This document shows, piece after piece, positions 7,760 to 15,581 of a stretch of 41,632 bases of DNA. How positions within the stretch are numbered: position 1 is the stretch's first letter; each line of letters starts with the position of its first letter. This DNA comes from Candidatus Bathyarchaeota archaeon (GTDB lineage: Archaea > Thermoproteota > Bathyarchaeia > TCS64): contig JAFGTA010000113.1 in assembly GCA_016934355.1 (NCBI GenBank), forward strand, positions 1-41,632. Reading direction: 5' to 3'. The translations under genes were made by a program, and so were the position numbers. Below the pieces are notes generated by a model. That model searched no databases and had not been told where the DNA came from. It saw nothing but the letters and a program-made list of their open reading frames with translations.

Positions 7760-8596
7760 TTATTCCGCGCCGCGGCTCACTGCCATATTGCTCAGCTCAC
7801 TGTCCAGCTTAGTCACTTCGGTTAGGGACAGTCGGGCAACCCGCTTGAACAAGGTGTCTTCAAGTAAATCCAGTTCCTCTATGATCCCCCTTGACTGGCG
7901 CTTGGTATCAGCGACGCCGGTGTTGATCAGGGCTTCCCTGAGAGCGTTCCGCGTCAGCTTGTCACTCTGCCTGAAGAGGTCTCGGAGAACTTGGTCCTTG
8001 GTGGGGCCGTCACGTCTGGGAGTGAGGGTGACGATGCTTGTCTCTGTGCTGGGCTCAGGGTAGTAGGCCGACGGGAGGACCGCCATGCGCTCCTTCACCT
8101 CGTAGAAAAGCTGCGCTAGGTAGGACAGTTTAGAGTAATGCGGGGCGTCCTCCTCGGCGGTGACGATGTCGGCGAAGCCCTTGGACACGATGAAAGCCGC
8201 CGACTTCATCTCCAGCCTCAGGGTCCTCTGGAGGAACGCCTCGGCAATCATGTAGGGCAGGTTCGAGACGAGCCTGTCGAACCGGGGCAGCTCCATCTGC
8301 AGCGCGTCGCCGAGGACCACATTCAGGTTATCAAAGCGTTTGAACCGGTCTCTCAGCACTGGGATGTACTTTGGGTTCTTCTCGACGCCGACAACGGATC
8401 GGGCGGCGCGAAGTAGTTGCTCGGTTATGTTGCCAAGCCCGGGGCCGACCTCCAGTGCGACCTCTTCCCCGGTTACCCCTGAGGCTTCTATGAGGCTGGA
8501 GATGGCCTCCTCGCTGACCAGTTGCTGCTCGTCCAGCGTGGGGTCTATCTTGATGCTGTGTTTCTCTAAGAGACTGAGCGTGGCCTCTCGGAGCAT
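7760..8596 (-). CDS. ksgA: 16S rRNA (adenine-N6,N6) dimethyltransferase KsgA/RsmA
   Basis: A 278-residue Rossmann methyltransferase that dimethylates two adjacent adenines in the loop of helix 45 at the 3' end of 16S rRNA. The SAM-binding motif LEVGPGLGNIT (GPGLGN at 51-56), acidic residue E72 of VGVEKN, GDAL (97-100) and catalytic NLPY (112-115) are all present. QLVSEE near residue 25 replaces the usual QNFL motif. Length is normal. It begins 10 nt after the stop of the unknown gene upstream. Confidence 0.93.
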   Translation of the reverse strand: MLREATLSLLEKHSIKIDPTLDEQQLVSEEAISSLIEASGVTGEEVALEVGPGLGNITEQLLRAARSVVGVEKNPKYIPVLRDRFKRFDNLNVVLGDALQMELPRFDRLVSNLPYMIAEAFLQRTLRLEMKSAAFIVSKGFADIVTAEEDAPHYSKLSYLAQLFYEVKERMAVLPSAYYPEPSTETSIVTLTPRRDGPTKDQVLRDLFRQSDKLTRNALREALINTGVADTKRQSRGIIEELDLLEDTLFKRVARLSLTEVTKLDSELSNMAVSRGAE

Positions 8597-8606
8597 GGTT
8601 GTGCGC

Positions 8607-9350
8607 CTATAGCAGGTAGCGTGGCTCGCCCTTGATGGACTTAACCAGAGCGAGGGCTTCCGCCACCTCTTCGTCGGTGCCGTCCACTAGTATCCTGACT
8701 GAGCCCTCGGCCCCTGCGATGCCCCCCGCGGAGTACAGGTAGGCGTCAACGCCTGCGAGGATGGCTAGCGCCTCTATCTCGGTGACTATGGTGCCAGTGA
8801 GGGGCCACATGCGGGGGCCCTCGTAGTCCTCCTCGGACGCGAGTAGGTGGAGCTCGTTGATGTCCTCGTAGGTCAGCTTCTCGAGGCCGATGGGTATCAC
8901 GAGGTGGATCTGTTTTCCGATGATGTGTCCTATGGTGTTCCCCACGGTCGCCCCGTCCATTCCGCCGATGAGCACACCCGCGAGGTAGTCCTCGTAGTTG
9001 AGGACGTTGGCTCCCTTGATGAAGATGTCTCCCTTCCCCATGTCCTTGACGGCGTTGACCCTGTCGTACTTGGGCTCGACCTTGCCCTTCACGAACACCA
9101 CGTCGGGTATCTTCTCGCCTTGGGGCTTGGGACCCTTCTCGGGTTCGTCAGGTGTGGTTATGCCGCTCCTGTAGCAGCGTTTATCGATCTTCTTGCCCCA
9201 CAGCTCCTCCAGGACGTACGCGTTGGTGGTGCCCGTGGCCACCACGACCTTGCCTTCCTTCATTGCCCGCTGCACCTCAGGGAGGGCCGCGACTGCCTTG
9301 GCTATCAGCCTCTTCGACTCTGAGACCGTGAGAACGAACTGCCGTTTCAT
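8607..9350 (-). CDS. Conserved-looking protein of unknown function
   Basis: I do not recognise this 247-residue soluble protein. It reads as a real gene: codon use matches its neighbours, the ATG at 9350 has a TATA element (TAATTAA, 9373-9379) about 26 nt upstream, and ksgA follows after 10 nt. Residues 35-55 (KVVVATGTTNAYVLEELWG) look like a nucleotide- or sugar-phosphate-binding loop such as in NagB/RpiA-type folds. Later segments are glycine-rich (LAGVLIGGMDGATVGNTIGH) and the end resembles a small alpha-beta domain (GSVRILVDGTDEEVAEAL). There is no signal peptide. A substrate or reaction cannot be assigned. Confidence 0.75.
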   Translation of the reverse strand: MKRQFVLTVSESKRLIAKAVAALPEVQRAMKEGKVVVATGTTNAYVLEELWGKKIDKRCYRSGITTPDEPEKGPKPQGEKIPDVVFVKGKVEPKYDRVNAVKDMGKGDIFIKGANVLNYEDYLAGVLIGGMDGATVGNTIGHIIGKQIHLVIPIGLEKLTYEDINELHLLASEEDYEGPRMWPLTGTIVTEIEALAILAGVDAYLYSAGGIAGAEGSVRILVDGTDEEVAEALALVKSIKGEPRYLL

Positions 9351-9372
9351 GCATCCTGTAGATGCGTGGCGG

Positions 9373-9379
9373 TAATTAA
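9373..9379 (-). promoter_or_regulatory. TATA box for the unknown-ksgA gene pair
   Basis: The TTAATTA core (palindromic TAATTAA) is centred 26 nt before the ATG at 9350, so transcription would begin at or next to the start codon. It is part of a 73-nt divergent promoter region; the plus-strand GH3-like gene has ATCATAAACG at 9386-9395 as its TATA candidate. Confidence 0.5.
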
Positions 9380-9423
9380 GCTAAATCATAAACGGGATAA
9401 GTCCGCCGGCGGAAGAGTGTACA

Positions 9424-10518
9424 ATGCTTGAAGAGGCCCTCCGACGCGTAGAGAGGAACCTAGGCGACTGGCGGAGGGGACTAAAAGACCCCGCACAGGC
9501 CCAGGAGGAGATACGTCTGTCGCTGCTGGGCGACTACTCGAAGACCGAGTACGGCCAACAGTACACCGAGTTCCCCGCCGTCAAGTACGTCGACCTCAAG
9601 CCGTGGCTCAGACGCGTCGAGGACGGTGACTACGGTGCGTTACTAGCTGAGGAGCCCATCACATGGGTCATGACGAGGGGCACAACAGGGGAGAGCAAGG
9701 TCATCCCGGTCACAAAGAGGAATATGGACCACTTGGTTAAAGGGGGGTCCAGGGCGGTTCTCAACCACGCGTTGAACACGGGTGGGCTGGCGTCCCTCGC
9801 CGGGGGCGTGCTGAACCTCCAGTTCCCCAGCAACATGAGGACCATCTCCACCGGCAGCGGGGAGTTAAGTATAGGCTTCAGCTCAGGCACCTATGCGAGG
9901 CTCAACCCCATGATGGCGGGGCTTGGCCTGATTCCTCGGCAGGAGGAGATAGACGCCCTCGAAACCGGCATAGACGAGGAGGGGTGGGAGAAACGGTACG
10001 AGTACATCTACCAGCGGGCGAGGGAAGAGGACGTCGTGACGGTGATGGGCGTCGCCCCGGTCCAGACGGGGTTCGCCCGCTACCTGAAGAAGAGGCACGG
10101 CGTGTATCCCCGTGACCTTTGGAGCCTCAAGGTGATCTTCAGCACAAGCGTAGCGAAGATTCAGGGCAGATACACGCCTTGGCTGAGGAGGATGTACGGG
10201 GACGCCCCGGTGGTGGAGATGTACACCGCCACGGAGGGCGCCTTCGGCCAGCAGATGGACGGACTGCCATACTGGGTGCCCAACTACGACCTGTACTACT
10301 ACGAGGTGAGGACGGGGGGCGGCGTCAAGATGCTTCACGAGCTCAGGCGAGGCGAGTGGGGCAGACTCATCGTCTCGACGCCGTTGTTCCCGAGGTACGA
10401 GATTGGAGACCTCGTGGAGGCTATGGGGAAGAACTATTTCAGGGTCTTCGGCAGGGACAAGCCGCGGATTGTAGCCGAGCACCTGCTGTACAGGGCCGTG
10501 TTCGGGTGGCTCCTCTAG
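9424..10518 (+). CDS. GH3-type acyl-adenylating enzyme, short C-terminus
   Basis: A 364-residue member of the GH3 branch of the ANL adenylating superfamily. The phosphate-binding motif TRGTTGESK is at residues 84-92, the adenine/acid motif YTATEG at 267-272, and the RYEIGDLVE motif near 332-340. Plant GH3 enzymes adenylate carboxylic acids and conjugate them to amino acids; prokaryotic substrates are mostly unknown. Family members are usually about 500-600 residues with a mobile C-terminal domain, but this protein stops about 25 residues after the GD motif, so that domain is largely missing. The stop is shared in opposite orientation with the convergent gene through one CTAG. Adenylation is credible; the second half-reaction is doubtful. 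Confidence 0.85.
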   Translation: MLEEALRRVERNLGDWRRGLKDPAQAQEEIRLSLLGDYSKTEYGQQYTEFPAVKYVDLKPWLRRVEDGDYGALLAEEPITWVMTRGTTGESKVIPVTKRNMDHLVKGGSRAVLNHALNTGGLASLAGGVLNLQFPSNMRTISTGSGELSIGFSSGTYARLNPMMAGLGLIPRQEEIDALETGIDEEGWEKRYEYIYQRAREEDVVTVMGVAPVQTGFARYLKKRHGVYPRDLWSLKVIFSTSVAKIQGRYTPWLRRMYGDAPVVEMYTATEGAFGQQMDGLPYWVPNYDLYYYEVRTGGGVKMLHELRRGEWGRLIVSTPLFPRYEIGDLVEAMGKNYFRVFGRDKPRIVAEHLLYRAVFGWLL

Positions 10519-11012
10519 GGGACTGGGTTCTTGGACTTTGCCGTGAGCGCCCTGAAGACCACCACGAGGCCGATACCGATCAGGAAGACCGGCCACCACT
10601 CCTCCAGATCGAACGAGATACCCGCGCCTAGCAGCGCCACGAAGCCGCCTCCCACTATGTAGCCGAAGCCGGCGTCGAATACGCCTGTCTGGCTGTACGC
10701 CCAGAGGCCTCTGAAGACGAGTATGAGGCCGAGGCCGAGTAGGAATATGCCTCCGAAGTCGGCCCAGTAGAGGACGCCCGTGTTCTGCAGCATGAAGCTG
10801 ACGCCGAGCCACACCACGATGAGGCCGCCGACGATGGCGCCGGACTGCTGATCCTCGTGTTTCTCGTCCTTCTCATCCCTCTCGTTCTTCTCGTCTTTCT
10901 CGTCGCGTCTACGGACGCGGCGTATCGGCTGGCCCTTGAGGGGCTGCCGGCACTTTGAGCAGAACTCGTCGTCCTCGCTGATCTCTTTTCCGCAGTTGGG
11001 ACAGTAGGGCAT
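10515..11012 (-). CDS. Zinc-ribbon membrane protein
   Basis: A 165-residue protein of unknown function. It starts with a double-CxxC zinc ribbon (CPNCGKEI...FCSKCRQPL, residues 4-26), then a highly charged Lys/Glu/Asp linker with DEKDEK repeats (about 35-60), then four hydrophobic segments that look like membrane helices. I chose ATG 11012 because the ribbon begins directly after it and TTTATTAT stands about 40 nt upstream; an open frame extends to 11144 but overlaps the neighbouring MFS gene. Its stop codon overlaps that of the GH3-like gene. Such proteins are common in archaea and uncharacterised. Confidence 0.82.
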   Translation of the reverse strand: MPYCPNCGKEISEDDEFCSKCRQPLKGQPIRRVRRRDEKDEKNERDEKDEKHEDQQSGAIVGGLIVVWLGVSFMLQNTGVLYWADFGGIFLLGLGLILVFRGLWAYSQTGVFDAGFGYIVGGGFVALLGAGISFDLEEWWPVFLIGIGLVVVFRALTAKSKNPVP

Positions 11013-11049
11013 AGGAATCAGACCTGTAGGTTTTGATGTCGGCGCCGGG

Positions 11050-11057
11050 ATAATAAA
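11050..11057 (-). promoter_or_regulatory. Candidate TATA box of the zinc-ribbon gene
   Basis: TTTATTAT on the minus strand lies about 40 nt before ATG 11012, between the MFS stop (11069) and the gene. It would give a short leader of about 15 nt. Confidence 0.4.
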
Positions 11058-11068
11058 CATATCCTGAT

Positions 11069-12238
11069 CTAGCCATTGTCCGAATTTCTGATCATATAGA
11101 CGAGGCCGACTCCCGTGAACATTAACGCCGAGACCGCCGCCCACCCCAGCTGGTAGCTGAGAGTCTGGTCCCTGATGTAGCCGAGGGCGAAGGGGATGAC
11201 GAGGGCGCCCAACGACGCGAACGTGTTGTGGATGCCCGATATGCTGCCCGCAGCCTCCACGCCGAAGATGTCAGGTATGATTGTGAAGGCTGGGCTCCTC
11301 ACGAAGTTGATGAACCACCCGAGCACCAGAACCGCGGTGTACACCCAGAGCCCAGAGAGGGCGTGTGTGAACAGTAGAAGGTCCATTCCGAGGAAGGCGA
11401 AGCTGGCGAGGATGACGTTCCTCTTTCCCACCCTGTCGGAGACGATCCCGCCGAGGGGGTTAGCCAGCATACCCGCGAGGTTGAAAAGCGAGATGGCGCC
11501 GCTCGTGGCGAGGACGCCGAACCCGTACTCCTCCTTGAGCACCAAGGGCAGCCACGCGATGTAGGTGTAGTAGCTACCGAGCCTGATGAACTGGGTGAAC
11601 GCCAGCAGCCAGAAATCCCTGTCGCGTAGCGGCAGGCTGGAAAGGTCGATGCTGCCGATGTGCGCCTCGTGGTTATCCCGGAGCAGCGTCCAGACGGTAA
11701 GCCCGGAGACGAGGCCCACCACCCCGACAGCCTCCAGAGTGAGCCTCCACCCGAGGTCGATGGTTACCAAAGGCACAGCCCACGACGCCACTATGAGCCC
11801 GAGGCTGCCCCCTATGTTCAGCAGCCCAAGCGCGGTGCCTCTCTCCTCCGAGTCGAACCACGACGAGACGAGGCGGACACACGGCACGAATATACCGGCT
11901 CCGAGGAGCCCAGCCATGAACCGCGAGGCGGCTGCGAAGAATAAGCTGCCGCTCAGCCCGAACAGGACCGTGGAGGCTGAGACCCCGAGAACGCTCAGGG
12001 TTATCACCGGGCGGCTTCCCCTACGGTCAGCCATCACCCCCCAAGGTATCTGGCCAAGCGCGTAGCCCATGAAGTAAGCCGACATGAGTGCGCCCGACTG
12101 GCTGTAGCTGAGGGCGAGCTCGGACTTGATGGTATCCAGCACGTTACTGTAGGCGCTGTTCATCACGCTGAGGGTCGCTAGTGCGATGAAGCCGCCGAAC
12201 AGTATGCGAGGATACCTGAGAACCGTCTTCAATCCCAT
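11069..12238 (-). CDS. MFS transporter
   Basis: A 389-residue major facilitator with twelve hydrophobic segments. The MFS signature is visible between helices 2 and 3 (IPWGVMADRRGSRP) and again in the second half (GGIVSDRVGKRN). It resembles the anion:cation symporter and hexuronate-like branches, but the substrate is not determinable. ATG 12238 is chosen because its TGATG overlap with the upstream MFS stop implies coupled translation and the protein then begins properly at the first helix; a longer in-frame extension to 12463 would lie wholly inside the neighbour and reads as low-complexity non-protein. Confidence 0.88.
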   Translation of the reverse strand: MGLKTVLRYPRILFGGFIALATLSVMNSAYSNVLDTIKSELALSYSQSGALMSAYFMGYALGQIPWGVMADRRGSRPVITLSVLGVSASTVLFGLSGSLFFAAASRFMAGLLGAGIFVPCVRLVSSWFDSEERGTALGLLNIGGSLGLIVASWAVPLVTIDLGWRLTLEAVGVVGLVSGLTVWTLLRDNHEAHIGSIDLSSLPLRDRDFWLLAFTQFIRLGSYYTYIAWLPLVLKEEYGFGVLATSGAISLFNLAGMLANPLGGIVSDRVGKRNVILASFAFLGMDLLLFTHALSGLWVYTAVLVLGWFINFVRSPAFTIIPDIFGVEAAGSISGIHNTFASLGALVIPFALGYIRDQTLSYQLGWAAVSALMFTGVGLVYMIRNSDNG

Positions 12239-13446
12239 CAGCCTTTCCTCACGTTGGATTCCTCTTTCATGGCTAATATTGCTGGGATAGCCGGGGCGTT
12301 TATGGCTGCGAGGAGCATGAGGATCGCGGGCATCGCCATGAACCCTGAGAGGAGCCCCGCCAAGTAGCTGCCCAGCATGCTGCCCACGTCCCAGAAGCTC
12401 TCCATGTAGCTCACCGCTATGTTCTTGATCCTTGGCTCCACGAGGCTCGTGAGGAACGCCCATTCAACTGTCGCACGTGCGCCCCAAGTGGCGCCGAAGA
12501 CTACGATGGCCGCCGCTATGGGGAGGAAAGTGGTGGCTCTGCTGAGGGCGAGGTAGACCAGCACAACCGCGGCGAATGTCCCGAGGAGAAACCGCTTCCT
12601 GCCCAGCCTATCCGACACGGCGCCCACTGGTATCTTGACGGCGGTGTTGGCGACGCCCTGAACCGAGAACAGCATCGCGACCGCCGCGGGCTCGAAGCCG
12701 AGGGTGTTCACAGCGTAAAGACTGAACAGCGTCGTGAAAGTGTTGTTACTCGTCGAGTAGAGGGTCCTTATCAGCGCCAGCACGACGACGTTGCGGCTGC
12801 TGAACAGCGTACGCAGCGAGCCGAGGGAAGGAGTCTCATGGCTTGGCACCTCGATGCCCCCCGTCTCCATGTCACGGGTGAACACTAGAAAGAGTATGAG
12901 CCCAGCGAGGGGAAACAGGAACGACACCCTGAACATCCCCCTGTACCCGAGGCTTCCTATCAGCACGCTACAGATCGCTGGACCCACGAACATGGGCAGA
13001 CTCATCACCGTCATGTGCCTGCCGAGGGCTTCGCCCTGCCTCTCAGGCGGCGCGAGGTTACTGTTCATCGCCGTGGCTATCTGGAAGAAGGTCCCAGTGG
13101 CTAGTATCTGCACGGCTGGGATAATGTAGAACATGGCGGGAGTGGCAGCCACCCCGTAAAACAGCTGAGCCACAGCCTGAGCCATGAAAGCAACCGAGAG
13201 CATCCTCCTCTCCCCGATGCGGCGCGCCATCAACGTCAGCGGCATCCTGAGGAGTATCAGCAGCGCCGACTGGATCGTGAATATCGTCCCTATCTGGTAC
13301 ACTGTGGCGCCCACCTCCTGCATGTGCAGCGTCAGAATCGGGTTAGTGACCATGTACCCCATGTGAAACATGAAGCCGCTGAACGAGATGACGTAGAACT
13401 GTACAGGGAACCCGCCCAACAGCCGTTTCAGGGACAAACCGCCCAA
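12238..13446 (-). CDS. MFS transporter
   Basis: A 402-residue major facilitator with about twelve hydrophobic segments and the helix 8-9 signature VGAVSDRLGRKRF. It differs in sequence from the MFS gene behind it, with which it shares one base (TGATG), so the pair is not a recent duplication. The start appears to be TTG at 13446, about 24 nt after TATAAAGTATA (13465-13475), consistent with a leaderless message. The substrate is unknown. Confidence 0.87.
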   Translation of the reverse strand: MGGLSLKRLLGGFPVQFYVISFSGFMFHMGYMVTNPILTLHMQEVGATVYQIGTIFTIQSALLILLRMPLTLMARRIGERRMLSVAFMAQAVAQLFYGVAATPAMFYIIPAVQILATGTFFQIATAMNSNLAPPERQGEALGRHMTVMSLPMFVGPAICSVLIGSLGYRGMFRVSFLFPLAGLILFLVFTRDMETGGIEVPSHETPSLGSLRTLFSSRNVVVLALIRTLYSTSNNTFTTLFSLYAVNTLGFEPAAVAMLFSVQGVANTAVKIPVGAVSDRLGRKRFLLGTFAAVVLVYLALSRATTFLPIAAAIVVFGATWGARATVEWAFLTSLVEPRIKNIAVSYMESFWDVGSMLGSYLAGLLSGFMAMPAILMLLAAINAPAIPAILAMKEESNVRKG

Positions 13447-13464
13447 CAGTAAAGGCGGCTATGG

Positions 13465-13475
13465 TATAAAGTATA
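13465..13475 (-). promoter_or_regulatory. TATA box of the tandem MFS pair
   Basis: TATACTTTATA on the minus strand is centred 24 nt before the TTG start at 13446. It lies inside the 51-nt gap after porB and abuts the T-rich porB terminator, so termination and initiation signals are packed together. Confidence 0.55.
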
Positions 13476-13497
13476 CTAAAAAAAGAAAAAAGGGGGC
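13476..13497 (-). terminator. T-rich terminator of the por operon
   Basis: Directly after the porB stop, the minus strand reads CCCCCTTTTTTCTTTTTTTAG, an oligo-T stretch of the type archaeal RNA polymerase uses for intrinsic termination without a hairpin. Confidence 0.6.
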
Positions 13498-14391
13498 TTA
13501 AACGATAAGCCTGCCCATCTCGTCCGCCTTAAGCAGGTTCTCCCACTTACTGGCAGTGTCGTCCTGGATCTCGGCGATCTCACCATCGGTCATGTGACGG
13601 AACCTGGCCTGCGGCTTCAGGTACTCGGTGACCGGCTTGAGCTCCTTCGGCTTGTAGTTCAGCTTGAACTTCTTGCCGTCCTCGATCTCGAACAGAGGCC
13701 AGATACCGCTCTGCACTCCACTGCGGGCGATCTCGATGGTCTTCGCGGGGTCAAACCTCCAGCCGACCGGGCACGGGCTCTGGATGATTAGCATCCTAAA
13801 GCCCTTGATGGTCTTCATGTAGTTGACCTTGGCGATGAGGTCCTCAGGGAAGCCGACGCTCGCGGTGGCTACGTAAGGCACGTAGTGGGCCGCGAAGATG
13901 AACGGGATGTTCTTCTTGGGTCGCTCCTTGCCCCTGCTCTTTGGCCCAACGGGGTTGGTGCTGGTCCTGGCGTACTTGGGTGTCGCGCCGCTGCGCTGGT
14001 TACCCGTGTTCATGTAGGCCTCGTTGTCCTTGGTGATGACGATGATGTCCTCGTTCCGCTCCGCAGCGGCGCTGAGCCCCTGGAAGCCGATGTCGTAGGT
14101 GCCGCCGTCGCCGTAGAAGCCGACTGCCAAGACGTCGTCGCGGCCGATGGCCTTGAGTCCACGGCTTGTTCCCGTCAGCTGGGCGCCACCGCCTTCGAAG
14201 ACTGTGCCGACCCTGGGGTTCTGTGTGACGCTGTCTGGGCAGCACGGGATTCCGTGCCTGATGACGTTTGGGCCTAGGGCCTTGAAGGCCAGCCTCGCGG
14301 CGAGAGCCGCTCCACAGCCCTGGCACGCGCTGCCGGGGGTGATGGTCATCTCGCTTATCGGGACTTGAGCCCTTGTGATTCTTTCACTCAT
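13498..14391 (-). CDS. porB: Pyruvate:ferredoxin oxidoreductase beta subunit (TPP-binding)
   Basis: A 297-residue subunit that binds thiamine pyrophosphate and one [4Fe-4S] cluster. The TPP site is GFYGDGGTYDIG (GDGG at 94-97) continuing to DNEAYMNTG at 122-130. Four cluster cysteines are in place: C23 and C26 (CQGCG), C51 (CCPDS) and C207 (SPCPVGW). It acts with porA and porGD to decarboxylate pyruvate oxidatively to acetyl-CoA and reduce ferredoxin. ATG 14391 follows porA by 25 nt, with a purine-rich GGAG ribosome binding site. A related 2-oxoacid substrate is possible, but length and motifs fit POR best. Confidence 0.94.
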   Translation of the reverse strand: MSERITRAQVPISEMTITPGSACQGCGAALAARLAFKALGPNVIRHGIPCCPDSVTQNPRVGTVFEGGGAQLTGTSRGLKAIGRDDVLAVGFYGDGGTYDIGFQGLSAAAERNEDIIVITKDNEAYMNTGNQRSGATPKYARTSTNPVGPKSRGKERPKKNIPFIFAAHYVPYVATASVGFPEDLIAKVNYMKTIKGFRMLIIQSPCPVGWRFDPAKTIEIARSGVQSGIWPLFEIEDGKKFKLNYKPKELKPVTEYLKPQARFRHMTDGEIAEIQDDTASKWENLLKADEMGRLIV

Positions 14392-14416
14392 CTTTCTTTC
14401 TCCTCCATTGCTCCTC

Positions 14417-15577
14417 TTAAACCCACGTCACCTGCTCCACTTTGCCTCCCTTGGCGGCCTTGAGGATCTTGTCTCCGATCATCTCGAAGTCGTGTACCCG
14501 AACCTCCTTACCTCCTAGTCCGGCGTGGAACTGCAGTGTCTTGGGTCTCTCGTCTAGATCGTAGAGTGTCTCCCTCAGCTTGCCGAAGACGGGGCCGCCC
14601 TTGCCGGGGCAGATGCTCCTGTCGACCACGGCGAAGCCGTCAAGCTTCTTAGCCCACTTCTGGAAGTCCTTCACTGGGAAGGGTATGTAGCTCCTAAGCT
14701 TGATTAGGCCGACCTTCTTGCCCTCCTTCTGCATCTTGTCGACCGCGGCCTTGCATGTACCGGCGATCGTGCCCATCGCGACGATGGCGCAGTCCGCGCC
14801 CTCCATCTTGTAGGTCTCGATCATGCCGTTACCGTAGCGCCTGCCGAAGGTCTTCTCGAAGCTGTCCATGGTCTCCTTGAGGACGTCCTCTATCTTCAGG
14901 ATGGCCTCGTGGTGTGTCTTCCACGCCATCTGGGGGTCTCCACCGCCCCAGCCTCTGCTGAAGGTGGCGGGGTCAACCTCGTCGGGGAGGACGCTGGGCA
15001 TCGCCTTGTTCGGCGGCAGCCACTTGTCTACCTCCTCCTGAGCCGGGATCTCGACGGGCTCAGCCGTATAGCTCAGCACGTATCCGTCGTAGCCTACCGC
15101 GATGGGTATCCTTATCCTCGGGTCCTCGGCGACCTTGTACGCCATCAGCACGCTGTCCAGTATCTCCTGGGCGTGCTCGACGTACTGGTGGCCCCAGCCT
15201 GTCCACTGCTGACTCATGAGGTCGCTGTGGTCTGGCTGCATCCCCTTGTAGCTCCTGTGAACTACAGCCATGACTACCGGGAGCCTGCTGCTGCCGGTGG
15301 TCTGCATGGGGTGATGCATGTATAGGAGCCCTGGGCCGCTTGTGCATGTGAATGTTCTTGCGCCTGTTTTGCTTGCGGCCTGGACGACTACCTGGCTGGT
15401 GAGTTCGCCTTCGACGTTGACGAAGTCGAAGTCCCACTCGCCTGCTGCGTACATCTCGCTGAGGTACTGTGTGATGGTCGTCTGGGGCGTGATCGGGAAA
15501 GCGCTGGCTACCTGCACCTTGGCTAGCTTAACCGCGGTGGCGGCGGCCTTGTTACCTACCATTACTTCGTATGACAT
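14417..15577 (-). CDS. porA: Pyruvate:ferredoxin oxidoreductase alpha subunit
   Basis: A 386-residue subunit with the N-terminal pyrimidine-binding domain (AFPITPQTTITQYLSEM, about residues 27-43) and the POR domain II in the second half (AIVAMGTIAGTCKAAVDKM; SYIPFPV; VVDRSICPGKGGPVFGKL). The TSGPGLLYMH stretch at about 80-89 lines the substrate site in the family. ATG 15577 is preceded by GGAGG about 9 nt upstream inside the end of porGD, only 4 nt from that gene's stop. It forms the catalytic heterotetramer core with porB. Confidence 0.94.
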   Translation of the reverse strand: MSYEVMVGNKAAATAVKLAKVQVASAFPITPQTTITQYLSEMYAAGEWDFDFVNVEGELTSQVVVQAASKTGARTFTCTSGPGLLYMHHPMQTTGSSRLPVVMAVVHRSYKGMQPDHSDLMSQQWTGWGHQYVEHAQEILDSVLMAYKVAEDPRIRIPIAVGYDGYVLSYTAEPVEIPAQEEVDKWLPPNKAMPSVLPDEVDPATFSRGWGGGDPQMAWKTHHEAILKIEDVLKETMDSFEKTFGRRYGNGMIETYKMEGADCAIVAMGTIAGTCKAAVDKMQKEGKKVGLIKLRSYIPFPVKDFQKWAKKLDGFAVVDRSICPGKGGPVFGKLRETLYDLDERPKTLQFHAGLGGKEVRVHDFEMIGDKILKAAKGGKVEQVTWV

Positions 15578-15581
15578 TTTC

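Noticed and set aside
9883..10812. 309-codon minus-strand frame opposite the GH3-like gene
   Set aside because: Arg/Pro/His-rich shadow without motifs; the plus-strand frame has conserved adenylation motifs.
11013..11144. 44-residue extension of the zinc-ribbon protein
   Set aside because: It overlaps the end of the MFS gene and crosses the TATA candidate; the zinc ribbon begins directly after ATG 11012.
12239..12463. 75-residue extension of the first MFS frame into the neighbouring MFS gene
   Set aside because: It is the shadow of the neighbouring gene; its Arg/Gly/His-rich text is not transporter-like and ATG 12238 gives a normal first helix.
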